From positions 1 through 7,509 of the forward strand of contig JAIXXW010000189.1 in assembly GCA_027490555.1 (NCBI GenBank): 7,509 nt of DNA. Reading direction: 5' to 3'. The translations under genes and the position numbers were made by a program. Shown in pieces: positions 1 through 6,303 of the stretch. Within the stretch, counting starts at the first letter, position 1. Each line of letters starts with the position of its first letter. Source of the stretch: Comamonadaceae bacterium. Lineage in GTDB: Bacteria; Pseudomonadota; Gammaproteobacteria; Burkholderiales; Burkholderiaceae_C. The notes beneath the pieces were generated by a model. It was given only the letters and a program-made list of their open reading frames with translations. It was not told the DNA's origin and ran no database searches.

Positions 1-395
1 CGGTTGCGCATCCAGTCGGCGGTTTTGAAAAAGCTGGCGTTCAGACGCTCGCGCAGCACCGGGTCGACCTGCAATTCGGTCATGGCCTGGTCCATGCAGG
101 CCAGCCACTGGTCGCGCTCTAGCACGCCAATCGAAAACGGCATGTGGCGCATGCGCAAACGCGGGTGGCCAAAGCGCTCGGTGTAGTGCTCGGGCCCACC
201 CAGCCAGCCACACAAAAACCAGAACAGTTTGTCACGGGCACTGTCCAGGCTGCTGCCGTGGGCATCGCGCAAAGCCTTGAATCCCGGCTCCATGTCCATC
301 AGGTCGTAAAAGCGATCGGCCAGGGCGCGCACCACCGGCTCGCCGCCGATCCAGGCAAAAGGGGTGTCGAATGGCGGCGGGTCGTCAAGGTTCAT
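1..395 (-). CDS. Group II truncated hemoglobin (TrHbO/YjbI type), C-terminus cut by window edge
   Basis: I translated this by hand from the ATG at 393-395; 131 codons are visible and the frame stays open to the left edge. Small 2-on-2 heme globins of this group bind O2 and have been linked to O2/NO or peroxide chemistry in the cytoplasm; the exact role here is unknown. Visible family marks are an N-terminal AWIGGEP segment (residues 14-20), Tyr30 as the probable B10 distal tyrosine, WLGGPEHY (64-71), then FGHPRLRMRHMPFSIG (75-90) with His84 as the probable proximal F8 ligand, and Trp97, the G8 tryptophan typical of group II. By alignment from memory with Bacillus subtilis trHbO, E11 would be Leu57, as in the mycobacterial protein. 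Family members are about 125-140 residues, so nearly all of the gene is here. No good Shine-Dalgarno is seen. It starts 45 bases after the permease stop on the same strand, so co-transcription is likely. Confidence 0.92.
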   Translation of the reverse strand, partial: MNLDDPPPFDTPFAWIGGEPVVRALADRFYDLMDMEPGFKALRDAHGSSLDSARDKLFWFLCGWLGGPEHYTERFGHPRLRMRHMPFSIGVLERDQWLACMDQAMTELQVDPVLRERLNASFFKTADWMRN

Positions 396-440
396 GGGTG
401 GCGATTGTGCAGTGTTCCAAAGGGCCCGCAGGCAGCGGGT

Positions 441-2963
441 TCACTGCGCGGCCTGGCGCAAGGTCAGCACCACCGGCTGGCGCAACACCCCGGACAGGCT
501 CAGGCTGCCCGCCCCCCAGGCCAGCAGGGCACCGGCCAGGCCGCCGGCCAGCGGGGCCCACAGGGGCGGCTGCCAGGCAAATTCGAAAGCATGCCGGGCC
601 AAGGCCCAGCCCACGGCCAAGGCCATGGCACTGGACATGAAACCGGCCAACCAGCCAATGCCCAGCAATTCGGCGCGCTGCACCTGCGCCAGCAGGTGGC
701 GGCCTGCGCCCAGGGCCCGCATGATGGCGTATTCGCGCTCACGCGCCTGGCGACTGGCCCCCACGGCGGCCAGCAAGACCATCAGACCCGCCGCCAGGGT
801 GAAGGCAAACAGGAACTCCACCGCCCGGATCACCTGGTCCATCACGCGTTGCACCTGGGCCAGGGTGCTGCGCATGTCCACGCTGGTGATGTTGGGAAAG
901 GCGTTGACCATGGCGTTGTCAAAGCCGGCCAAGCCCTGGGGGGAGCGGAAAGCCGCCATGTAGGTCATGGGCAAGTCGGGCATCTGCGAGACCGGGAACA
1001 GCATGAAAAAATTGGCCCGCATGGAGGCCCAGTCCACCTTGCGCAAGGAGGTGACCCGCGCCTCATGCGGCTGACCGGCGATGTCAAAGCCCAGCCGGTC
1101 GCCCAGTTTCAGGCCCAGCGCCTGGGCAATGCCCGCTTCCACGCTCACCCCATCGGCCTCTTCGGCCTGCCAGCGTCCGGCCACCACAGGGTTGTGCGCG
1201 GGAAGCACGGCGCTGTGCGACAGGTTGATCTCGCGGTCCAGCAAGCGTTTGCCCCGGTCGGCTTCCAGGTCGTCCGGGCCCACAGTGCGGCCATTGATGG
1301 CCACCAGCCGGCCCCGGATCATGGGGTACCAGTCGGGCGACTGCACGCCCGCCTTGTCCAGGTGCGCCAAGAAGGCCTGGGCCTGCTCGGGCTGCACATT
1401 GATGACAAAGCGGTCGGGGGCGTTCACCGGCGTGGCCCGGCGCCAGCTCGAGATCAGGTCGGTGCGCAGCAGCACCAGCAGCGCCAGCGCCAGCAAGCCC
1501 ACCGACAAGGCGCTGACCTGCACCACCGCAAACACCGGACGCGCCGCCACCTGCCGGGTGGCCAGACGCAACCAGCGCGGTGCCGTCTCCCCAGGCACCG
1601 CCCGCCGCAACCCCCACAAAGCCGCTGCCGCGAGAGCGGCAAATACCAGCAGCGCCAGTGCAAAACCGCCCACGGTGATCAGGCCCAGGGTCAGGTTGCG
1701 GCTGACCATCAGCAAAGTGACGGCAAAACCCAGCAAGCCCATGGCCAGCACCAGGCCCGAGCGCAGCTGGATTTGGCCCAGTTCGCGCCGGATCACCCGC
1801 AGCGCTGGCACCTGCGCCAGCTGCAACACCGGCGGCAGACCAAAAGCCACCAGCAGCGTCAGGCCCATGGCCAGACCCATCAGGGCCGGCTGCAGCGTGG
1901 CAGGGGGCAAATGGGCATCGACCAGCCCGGCCAGTAAGTGGACAAAACCCAGGTGCACGCCATAGCCGGCCCCAACGCCCAGCACACTGGCCACCAAACC
2001 TGCGCCCAGAAACTCCAGGGCATAACTCCAGGTGAGGGTGCGCTGGCTTTGCCCCAGGACCCTGAGCATGGCGCAGACATCGAGTTGCCGCTCGGCAAAA
2101 CTGCGTGCGGCCAAGGCCACCGCCACCGCGCACAGCAGGGCCGCCAGCAAGGCCACCAGGTTCAGGAACTGCGAGGCCCGGTCCAGGGTCTGGCGCATCT
2201 CGGGGCGGCCGCTGTCGAGCGATTCGACCTTGACACCGCGCACCTCGGGCTTGTCGACCTCGGCCTGCGCCCAGGGCACGAACTGGGCCACGGCCGCATC
2301 GCTGCCCGCCACCGCCATGCGCCAGCTGACCCGGCTGGCCGGCTGCACCAGTCCGGTGGAGGCCAGATCGGCCATGTTCATCATCACGCGCGGGGCAAAC
2401 CCCATGAAACCCGCCCCCCGGTCGGGCTCGCGCAAGATGGTGGCGCCGATGGTCAAACTGCGCTCGCCCAGGCCCAGCTGCTGGCCGAGCTGCAGATTCA
2501 GCGCTTCCAGCAAGGCCGGATCTACCCAGACTTCGCCCTGTGGGGGAATGTCGGAAGTGCTCTGGCCCGAAATGTCCAGCCGGCCACGCAAGGGGTAACC
2601 CGCCTCCACCGCCTTGAGCGCCACCAGACGCGTGGGCGCATCGGCCAGCGGTGGCGTCATGGCCCTGGCCATGGTCGGGAAGCTGACATTGGTGTTGGAC
2701 TGCAAACCGGCCTCACGGGCCTTGAGCACAAAGGCCTGGGGCGTGCGCTGGTCACTGACCACCACCGCATCGCCACCGAGCAGCTGGCGCGCATCGCGCC
2801 ACAGGCCCGACTGCATGCGGTCGGCCAGAAAACCCACCGCGCTCAGGGCGGCCACGGCCAAGGCCACCGACAGCATCAACAGCCGCAACTCACCCGCCCG
2901 CAGGTCACGCCACAACTGGCGCGCGCCCAGCTTCAGACCTTGTATCCACGATGGCTTGTTCAT
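441..2963 (-). CDS. FtsX/YbbP-type ABC transporter permease, 840 aa
   Basis: This is an inner-membrane permease of the FtsX/MacB/LolC superfamily with the two-repeat layout of E. coli YbbP. These proteins work with a separate ATPase and usually move lipophilic or envelope-linked molecules or drive envelope processes by mechanotransmission. I count about ten hydrophobic helices: residues 27-48, then 266-288, 313-340, 360-383, 402-420, 424-450, 478-500, 713-735, 767-790 and 802-824. Two large extracytoplasmic domains lie at about 50-260 and 505-710. Each FtsX core has a cytoplasmic coupling segment after its first helix: ERQLDVCAMLRVLG (291-304) and REREYAIMRALGAG (741-754). The length fits YbbP-like proteins (about 800-850 residues). 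The chosen ATG has AAGG about 10 bases upstream. No ATPase gene (YbbA-like) adjoins it here: a tRNA lies upstream and the globin downstream. The substrate is unknown. Confidence 0.93.
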   Translation of the reverse strand: MNKPSWIQGLKLGARQLWRDLRAGELRLLMLSVALAVAALSAVGFLADRMQSGLWRDARQLLGGDAVVVSDQRTPQAFVLKAREAGLQSNTNVSFPTMARAMTPPLADAPTRLVALKAVEAGYPLRGRLDISGQSTSDIPPQGEVWVDPALLEALNLQLGQQLGLGERSLTIGATILREPDRGAGFMGFAPRVMMNMADLASTGLVQPASRVSWRMAVAGSDAAVAQFVPWAQAEVDKPEVRGVKVESLDSGRPEMRQTLDRASQFLNLVALLAALLCAVAVALAARSFAERQLDVCAMLRVLGQSQRTLTWSYALEFLGAGLVASVLGVGAGYGVHLGFVHLLAGLVDAHLPPATLQPALMGLAMGLTLLVAFGLPPVLQLAQVPALRVIRRELGQIQLRSGLVLAMGLLGFAVTLLMVSRNLTLGLITVGGFALALLVFAALAAAALWGLRRAVPGETAPRWLRLATRQVAARPVFAVVQVSALSVGLLALALLVLLRTDLISSWRRATPVNAPDRFVINVQPEQAQAFLAHLDKAGVQSPDWYPMIRGRLVAINGRTVGPDDLEADRGKRLLDREINLSHSAVLPAHNPVVAGRWQAEEADGVSVEAGIAQALGLKLGDRLGFDIAGQPHEARVTSLRKVDWASMRANFFMLFPVSQMPDLPMTYMAAFRSPQGLAGFDNAMVNAFPNITSVDMRSTLAQVQRVMDQVIRAVEFLFAFTLAAGLMVLLAAVGASRQAREREYAIMRALGAGRHLLAQVQRAELLGIGWLAGFMSSAMALAVGWALARHAFEFAWQPPLWAPLAGGLAGALLAWGAGSLSLSGVLRQPVVLTLRQAAQ

Positions 2964-3019
2964 GTGACGACCTTAACCCAGCGGCGAAGTTCTGGCAGGG
3001 CCAGGGACTTGTCAGGCCA

Positions 3020-3036
3020 GCGCCCATGCTGGGCGC
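3020..3036. other. Short inverted repeat between terminator and permease gene
   Basis: GCGCCCA and TGGGCGC form a 7-bp perfect stem with a 3-base loop. It sits directly past the T-run of the tRNA terminator in the direction of minus-strand transcription. It has no U-tract on its own 3' side on the minus strand and is followed by A residues on the plus strand, so it is not itself an intrinsic terminator. It could be a leader hairpin of the permease mRNA if transcription starts upstream or reads through. The rest of 2964-3038 shows only the AAGG ribosome-binding site and no convincing promoter. Confidence 0.5.
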
Positions 3037-3038
3037 AC

Positions 3039-3070
3039 AAAAAAAATCCCCAACTCAAACGAGTTGGGGA
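3039..3070 (-). terminator. Rho-independent terminator of the tRNA gene
   Basis: On the minus strand, a perfect 10-bp stem (TCCCCAACTC with GAGTTGGGGA, 3061-3070 and 3047-3056) with a 4-base loop is followed by eight consecutive T (3046-3039). It starts 8 bases after the tRNA CCA end. This is a textbook intrinsic terminator that ends the tRNA transcript. It also separates the tRNA from the permease gene downstream. Confidence 0.95.
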
Positions 3071-3078
3071 TTGTGTAT

Positions 3079-3155
3079 TGGTGGTGATAGGTGGATTTGA
3101 ACCACCGACATCAGCATTATGAATGCTGCGCTCTAACCAACTGAGCTATATCACC
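3079..3155 (-). tRNA. tRNA-Met (anticodon CAU), CCA encoded
   Basis: Read on the minus strand, a 77-base cloverleaf folds without mismatch. The 7-bp acceptor is GGTGATA with TATCACC, the 4-bp D stem GCTC/GAGC has an AGTTGGTTA loop, the anticodon stem is CAGCA/TGCTG with loop TTCATAA, the variable loop is 5 bases, and the T stem GGTGG/CCACC has loop TTCAAAT. Discriminator A and an encoded CCA follow. The anticodon CAT is at 3119-3121. It is not initiator tRNA: position 1 is G paired to C, without the C1-A72 mismatch. A CAU anticodon can also belong to tRNA-Ile2, which TilS modifies to lysidine. The acceptor lacks the C4-G69/C5-G68 pairs associated with E. coli tRNA-Ile2, so elongator Met is favoured. 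It has its own promoter upstream and a terminator 8 bases downstream. Confidence 0.95.
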
Positions 3156-3187
3156 CTGGCTGGCCTTGAAAAACCAGCAAGCCGCAA

Positions 3188-3193
3188 ATTATA
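3188..3193 (-). promoter_or_regulatory. -10 box of the tRNA promoter
   Basis: The minus strand reads a perfect TATAAT 32 bases before the tRNA 5' end, predicting a start near 3181 and a leader of about 25 bases that would be processed away. No good TTGACA-like -35 is found at 16-18 bases; the best match, TTGGCG, would need a 14-base spacer. The bases just after the -10 (TTGCGGC) form a GC-rich discriminator, as at stringently controlled rRNA and tRNA promoters; that regulation is an inference. Confidence 0.8.
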
Positions 3194-3229
3194 CACAAGA
3201 ATCCCCGCGCCAAAGCCAGCGCAAGACCC

Positions 3230-3241
3230 GACAATCGGCGG
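3230..3241 (+). promoter_or_regulatory. Possible -10 box for a leaderless hydratase-asparaginase mRNA
   Basis: GACAAT (3230-3235, four of six consensus bases, including A2, A5 and T6) lies 6 bases before the ATG at 3242. A sigma70 start about 7 bases after the -10 would begin the mRNA at the start codon itself. The only purine-rich stretch nearby, GGCGG, touches the ATG and is too close to work as a Shine-Dalgarno. The -35 region at a 17-base spacer (GCGCCA, 3207-3212) matches TTGACA at three positions only. This is a weak but consistent case for a leaderless transcript. Confidence 0.4.
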
Positions 3242-4060
3242 ATGAGCGATCACACACCACCCTCCTCTTGGGCGGCCGAAGCCGCCCGCCTGATCTGGGA
3301 CCACTGGCAAACGGGCCAAGTGCTCAGCGCCCTGCCCGAAGCCTGTCGCCCTGCGAGCGCCTGGCAAGGCTATGCCGCACAAGCGCAACTGCCCCTGGTG
3401 TCGGGGCGCGAAGTGCTGGGCTGGAAAATTGCGGCCACCAGCGCCAACGGGCAAGCCCACATCAAGGTCGGGGGACCGCTGGCCGGGCGGCTGCTGTCGG
3501 GCCAGGTGATGGACAGCGGCGCTGTGGTGCCCAGCGCCAGCAACCGCATGCGCGTGGCCGAGCCAGAATTTGCCTTTACCATGGCCCAGGACCTGCCAGC
3601 CCAGGCCACGCCCTATACCCCAGCGCAAGTCATGAACGCCGTGGCCAGTTTGCACCCGGCCATCGAGGTGCCTGACTCGCGCCTGGACCCCTTCACCCAA
3701 GCCGGTGAAGCGCAGCTGCTGGCCGACAACGCCTGCGCGCGGCACTTTGTGCTGGGGCCTGCGGCGCCCGATGTCTGGCGCGAACTGGACTTGAGCACCT
3801 ACCCGGTGCACGCGCGGGTGGACCACGGACTTGCCCTGCGCTACACCCGCGAGGGCACCGGCGGCAATGTGCTGGGCGACCCGCGCATCGCGCTGACCTG
3901 GTTGGCCAATAGGCTCTCAAGCCTGGGCATCCCCTTGCAAAAGGGCCAGGTGGTGACCACCGGCACCTGCATGGTGCCCTTGGAATTGCAGCCGGGCGAC
4001 AGGGCCAGCGCAGATTTCGGTGTGCTGGGCCGCGTGGAGATGATTTTTTCGGAGACTTGA
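3242..4060 (+). CDS. 2-keto-4-pentenoate hydratase / MhpD-like FAH-family enzyme, 272 aa
   Basis: This belongs to the MhpD/HpcG/4-oxalocrotonate decarboxylase branch of the fumarylacetoacetate hydrolase fold. Such cytoplasmic, Mg2+- or Mn2+-dependent enzymes hydrate 2-hydroxy-alkadienoates, or decarboxylate oxalocrotonate, in lower meta-cleavage pathways. Seen in the protein are GWKIAATS (60-67) with Lys62, KVGGPLAGRLLSG (75-87), AEPEFAF (106-112) and HPAIEVPDSR (138-147). These supply Glu107, Glu109 and Glu142, which line up with the metal ligands E106, E108 and E139 known in E. coli HpcG/MhpD relatives. A C-terminal GNVLGDP (208-214) and TTGTC (239-243) complete the pattern. Length (272) fits the family (about 260-270). 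Neither the hydratase nor the decarboxylase activity can be chosen from sequence alone, and no ring-cleavage dioxygenase or aldolase gene is in the window. The start ATG is the only plausible one; no in-frame start codon lies between 3191 and it. Confidence 0.88.
   Translation: MSDHTPPSSWAAEAARLIWDHWQTGQVLSALPEACRPASAWQGYAAQAQLPLVSGREVLGWKIAATSANGQAHIKVGGPLAGRLLSGQVMDSGAVVPSASNRMRVAEPEFAFTMAQDLPAQATPYTPAQVMNAVASLHPAIEVPDSRLDPFTQAGEAQLLADNACARHFVLGPAAPDVWRELDLSTYPVHARVDHGLALRYTREGTGGNVLGDPRIALTWLANRLSSLGIPLQKGQVVTTGTCMVPLELQPGDRASADFGVLGRVEMIFSET
4051..4055 (+). promoter_or_regulatory. Shine-Dalgarno of the asparaginase gene inside the hydratase 3' end
   Basis: GGAGA lies 8 bases before the ATG at 4064 and within the last codons of the preceding gene. 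With only 3 bases between the TGA and the ATG, this is a translationally coupled arrangement and fixes the asparaginase start. Confidence 0.8.
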
Positions 4061-4063
4061 GAC

Positions 4064-5059
4064 ATGACAAAACCCCATTTGGCCCTGATCGGCACCGGCG
4101 GCACCATCGCAGGTGCGGCCAGCGCCGCATCGGTCAGCACCGACTACCAACCCGCCAGCCTGAGCCTGGCCGCCGTGGTCGACACGGTGGCCGAGTTGCG
4201 CCAGCGCTATGCCATGGACATCAGCCAACCCCTGCAGCTGGCCAGCTACGACCTGCGGCCCGCGCATTGGCTGGACCTGCATGCCGCCGTGATGGAGGCC
4301 GTGCACAAGCCGGAGGTGGTGGGCATCGTGGTCACGCACGGCACCGACACGCTGGAGGAAACCGCCACCTTTTTGCACCTGAGCGTGAACAGCGACAAAC
4401 CCATCGTGGTGGTGGGGGCCATGCGCCCCGCCACCGCCTACTCGGCCGATGGTCCGGCCAATCTGCTGGACGCCTGCAGCGTGGCCGCCTGCCCCAGCGC
4501 GCGGGGTCGTGGCACCCTGGTGGTGATGAACGGGCGCATCCATTCGGCCCTGTGGGTGGGCAAACGCCATGTCAGCAGCGTGGAAGCCTTTGACAGCCCC
4601 TTGGCCGGTGCCGTGGGCGAGGTGGCCGACCAGCAGGTGCAGTGGTTCCGTGCCGCCGTGCGAGCGCCCACCGTGGCCTGGCAAAAGCCCTCGGCCTGGC
4701 CCCGTGTGGACATCGCCGTGGCCTATGCGGGCGTGGACGAGACCGCGATGCGCGCCTTTGTGGCGGCGGGTGCGCGGGGCATTGTGCATGCCGGTCTAGG
4801 CAATGCCAACACGCCCACGGCCTACCGGGCCTTCCTGCAGTCCCTGCCCGCCCAAGGCGTGCTGGTGGCGCGTTGTGCCCGCTTCATCACGGGCAGCGTG
4901 ACACGGGCCAGTGTGTACGACGATGCCCGGCATGGCATCTTGACGGCAGGCCCGCTGCCGCCGCACAAGGTGCGCATTGCCATGCTGCTGGGCTTGGCGC
5001 ATGGCATGGACGGCCCCGCGATCCAGGACTGGCTGGACAGGATTTTGCAGGCGGGCTGA
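4064..5059 (+). CDS. Asparaginase-family amidohydrolase, cytoplasmic, 331 aa
   Basis: This is a bacterial-type L-asparaginase fold enzyme. Classical members hydrolyse L-asparagine to aspartate and ammonia using two threonines. Visible are the first active-site motif IGTGGTIAG (9-17) with nucleophile Thr14 and Tyr28 in the flap, Ser61 with Asp63, the second motif THGTDTLEET (91-100) with Thr94-Asp95, DKPIVVVGAMRP (111-122) and SADGPANL (127-134). Lys167 aligns with E. coli AnsB Lys162, so the T-T-D-K set is complete. There is no signal peptide, so it is probably cytoplasmic. Length fits the family (about 320-350). The segment before Lys167 reads IHSALWVGKRHV where AnsB and many relatives have an ARDVTKTHT-like stretch, and Tyr62 replaces AnsB Gln59. 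Substrate preference may therefore differ. It follows the hydratase by 3 bases, so the two are surely one operon. Confidence 0.92.
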   Translation: MTKPHLALIGTGGTIAGAASAASVSTDYQPASLSLAAVVDTVAELRQRYAMDISQPLQLASYDLRPAHWLDLHAAVMEAVHKPEVVGIVVTHGTDTLEETATFLHLSVNSDKPIVVVGAMRPATAYSADGPANLLDACSVAACPSARGRGTLVVMNGRIHSALWVGKRHVSSVEAFDSPLAGAVGEVADQQVQWFRAAVRAPTVAWQKPSAWPRVDIAVAYAGVDETAMRAFVAAGARGIVHAGLGNANTPTAYRAFLQSLPAQGVLVARCARFITGSVTRASVYDDARHGILTAGPLPPHKVRIAMLLGLAHGMDGPAIQDWLDRILQAG

Positions 5060-5066
5060 GGGCCCT
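5060..5066. other. Minimal convergent junction, no terminator seen
   Basis: Only seven bases (GGGCCCT) separate the stop codon of the plus-strand asparaginase gene from that of the minus-strand MFS gene. No hairpin with a T-run is present on either strand around it. The transcripts must overlap at their 3' ends or stop by a Rho-dependent route inside the opposing gene. Confidence 0.7.
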
Positions 5067-6248
5067 TCAGCGCGGTCGCTGGCGCCAGTACAAGACCGTG
5101 CCGCTGATGCAGGCCATGACCATGAGGCCCAAAAAGCCAGCCCTGTAGGTGCCAAACAGGCCCGACATGGCGCCGAACAGGGGGGGGCCAACCACCACAC
5201 CCAAAAACGTGAAGGCCAGCGTGCCGCCGGTGGCCATGCTGGCCATGCCAGGGGGCGCACGGCGGGCGACTTCGGCCAGGTACACGCCATTCCAGCCGAT
5301 GGCCGACGCGCCAAACAGCACCAAGATGGCCATCACCACGCCATGCGGCGTGTCGGCGGTCAAAAAGGCCGAGGCCAGCGCCCCGGCCGCCATCAGGCTG
5401 GCCAGCAGCAGCAACATGCGTCGCGCACCGAGCCAACGGTCCGCCACATAACCCCAAACCACACGCCCACCGATGCCACCGAATTGGGTGACCGACAAGG
5501 CCAGTCCCGCCGCCACCAGGCCATACGACAGGTCATCGTGCAAAAAAGTGACCAAATAGGTGGTCAGGCACAACTGCACCATGGAGAACATGAAGGAGCA
5601 GGCCGCCATGGTGCGCAAGGCCGGATGCGCCAGCACCAGGCGGATGGGCTCGAGCAGACTGCCCCAACGGATGCTGCCTTCGCCTTGGCGGTCGCTGTCG
5701 AGCGCGGTGCGCAAGACCTGCGACAGCCCAGCGACCAGCAAACACAGTGCGGCCACCACCACCATGCTCAGCTGCCAATCGATGCGCAAGGCCAGAGGCG
5801 GCACGATCGCGCCCGCCAGCATGCTGCCCAAAGGCACGCCGGTTTGCTTGATGGAGAACACCAGGGACATTTGCGCTGGGGCTGTGGTGCGGGCCAGCAG
5901 GTGCGAGCTGGCCGGGGTGATCGGGCCATACCCCAGACCGATGCACACGGCACCCAGCACCATGGCCGGCAGCCAGGGCACGGCACACAGCAGCAGGCCC
6001 AGGGCGCACAGCACCAGCCCCCACTGGCTGACCCGGATGGCCCCCATGCGGGCCACGGTGGCGCCCCCCAACAAGGTGGCCAGCATGGCGCCGGCGTACG
6101 TGACCGACACATACAAACCCACCAGCGCCGGGGACACCTGCAGGGTCTGCGCCACCACCGGCGCGATCACCGGCAAGGAGAGCAAGGCCATGGCCACCAT
6201 GGCCTGGATGACCAGGGTCAGCAGCAGGGGCCACCAGCTTGGCCTCAT
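5067..6248 (-). CDS. MFS transporter, 393 aa, 12 transmembrane helices
   Basis: This is a major facilitator superfamily inner-membrane carrier, probably a proton-coupled importer or exporter of a small organic solute; the substrate is unknown. Twelve hydrophobic helices can be placed at about 6-28, 42-64, 74-90, 96-118, 132-150, 158-178, 210-234, 243-262, 277-295, 302-322, 337-357 and 366-387. A hydrophilic central loop (182-200) separates the halves. The loop 8-9 repeat of motif A is intact, GYVADRWLGARR (266-277) with Asp270 and Arg271. The N-terminal copy (GATVARMGAIR, 62-72) has Ala66 where Asp is usual. SIKQTGVPLGSMLAG (132-146) is a helix-5 motif common in MFS carriers. The ATG at 6248 has GGGAG 5 bases upstream. 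The gene lies 55 bases downstream of the Bug/TctC gene on the same strand, so capture protein and carrier are likely co-expressed. Confidence 0.92.
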   Translation of the reverse strand: MRPSWWPLLLTLVIQAMVAMALLSLPVIAPVVAQTLQVSPALVGLYVSVTYAGAMLATLLGGATVARMGAIRVSQWGLVLCALGLLLCAVPWLPAMVLGAVCIGLGYGPITPASSHLLARTTAPAQMSLVFSIKQTGVPLGSMLAGAIVPPLALRIDWQLSMVVVAALCLLVAGLSQVLRTALDSDRQGEGSIRWGSLLEPIRLVLAHPALRTMAACSFMFSMVQLCLTTYLVTFLHDDLSYGLVAAGLALSVTQFGGIGGRVVWGYVADRWLGARRMLLLLASLMAAGALASAFLTADTPHGVVMAILVLFGASAIGWNGVYLAEVARRAPPGMASMATGGTLAFTFLGVVVGPPLFGAMSGLFGTYRAGFLGLMVMACISGTVLYWRQRPR

Positions 6249-6283
6249 GAAATCTCCCAGACAGGCGAGACGCAGAACCGAAG

Positions 6284-6301
6284 GCCCCGGCGCAACGGGG
6301 C
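6284..6301. other. Intergenic inverted repeat between Bug/TctC and MFS genes
   Basis: GCCCCG and CGGGGC make a 6-bp GC stem with a 6-base loop, 2 bases after the Bug/TctC stop on the minus strand. No T-run follows, so it is not an intrinsic terminator. A stable hairpin just after the gene of a periplasmic binding protein could protect the upstream mRNA and give it a higher level than the downstream transporter; this is inference. Confidence 0.5.
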
Positions 6302-6303
6302 GG

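Noticed and set aside
144..1937. A 597-residue open frame on the plus strand, antisense to the permease and globin genes.
   Set aside because: The product is very rich in Gln, His, Gly and Ala with no domain or membrane pattern. The opposite strand encodes clear permease and globin sequence. It is a shadow frame caused by high GC and strong third-position bias.
2988..3017. Possible sigma70 promoter for the permease on the minus strand (CTGACA, 17 bases, GAACTT).
   Set aside because: The -35 matches five of six bases but the -10 matches only two, so it is not better than chance in GC-rich DNA.
1938..3122. A 394-residue plus-strand open frame running through the permease start and into the tRNA.
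   Set aside because: It crosses a terminator and most of a tRNA and has the same low-complexity His/Gln-rich makeup; it is a shadow of the permease gene.
3079..3193. tRNA as an integration site for a mobile element.
   Set aside because: No integrase gene, direct repeat of the tRNA 3' end or phage-like gene is present in the window.
3917..4789. A 290-residue minus-strand open frame opposite the asparaginase and hydratase genes.
   Set aside because: His/Gly-rich shadow frame; the plus strand holds complete active-site motifs of two recognised families.
5075..5100. Palindromic GGCGCC and AGCG/CGCT pairs near the convergent junction as a terminator.
   Set aside because: The stems are very short and no T-run follows on either strand.
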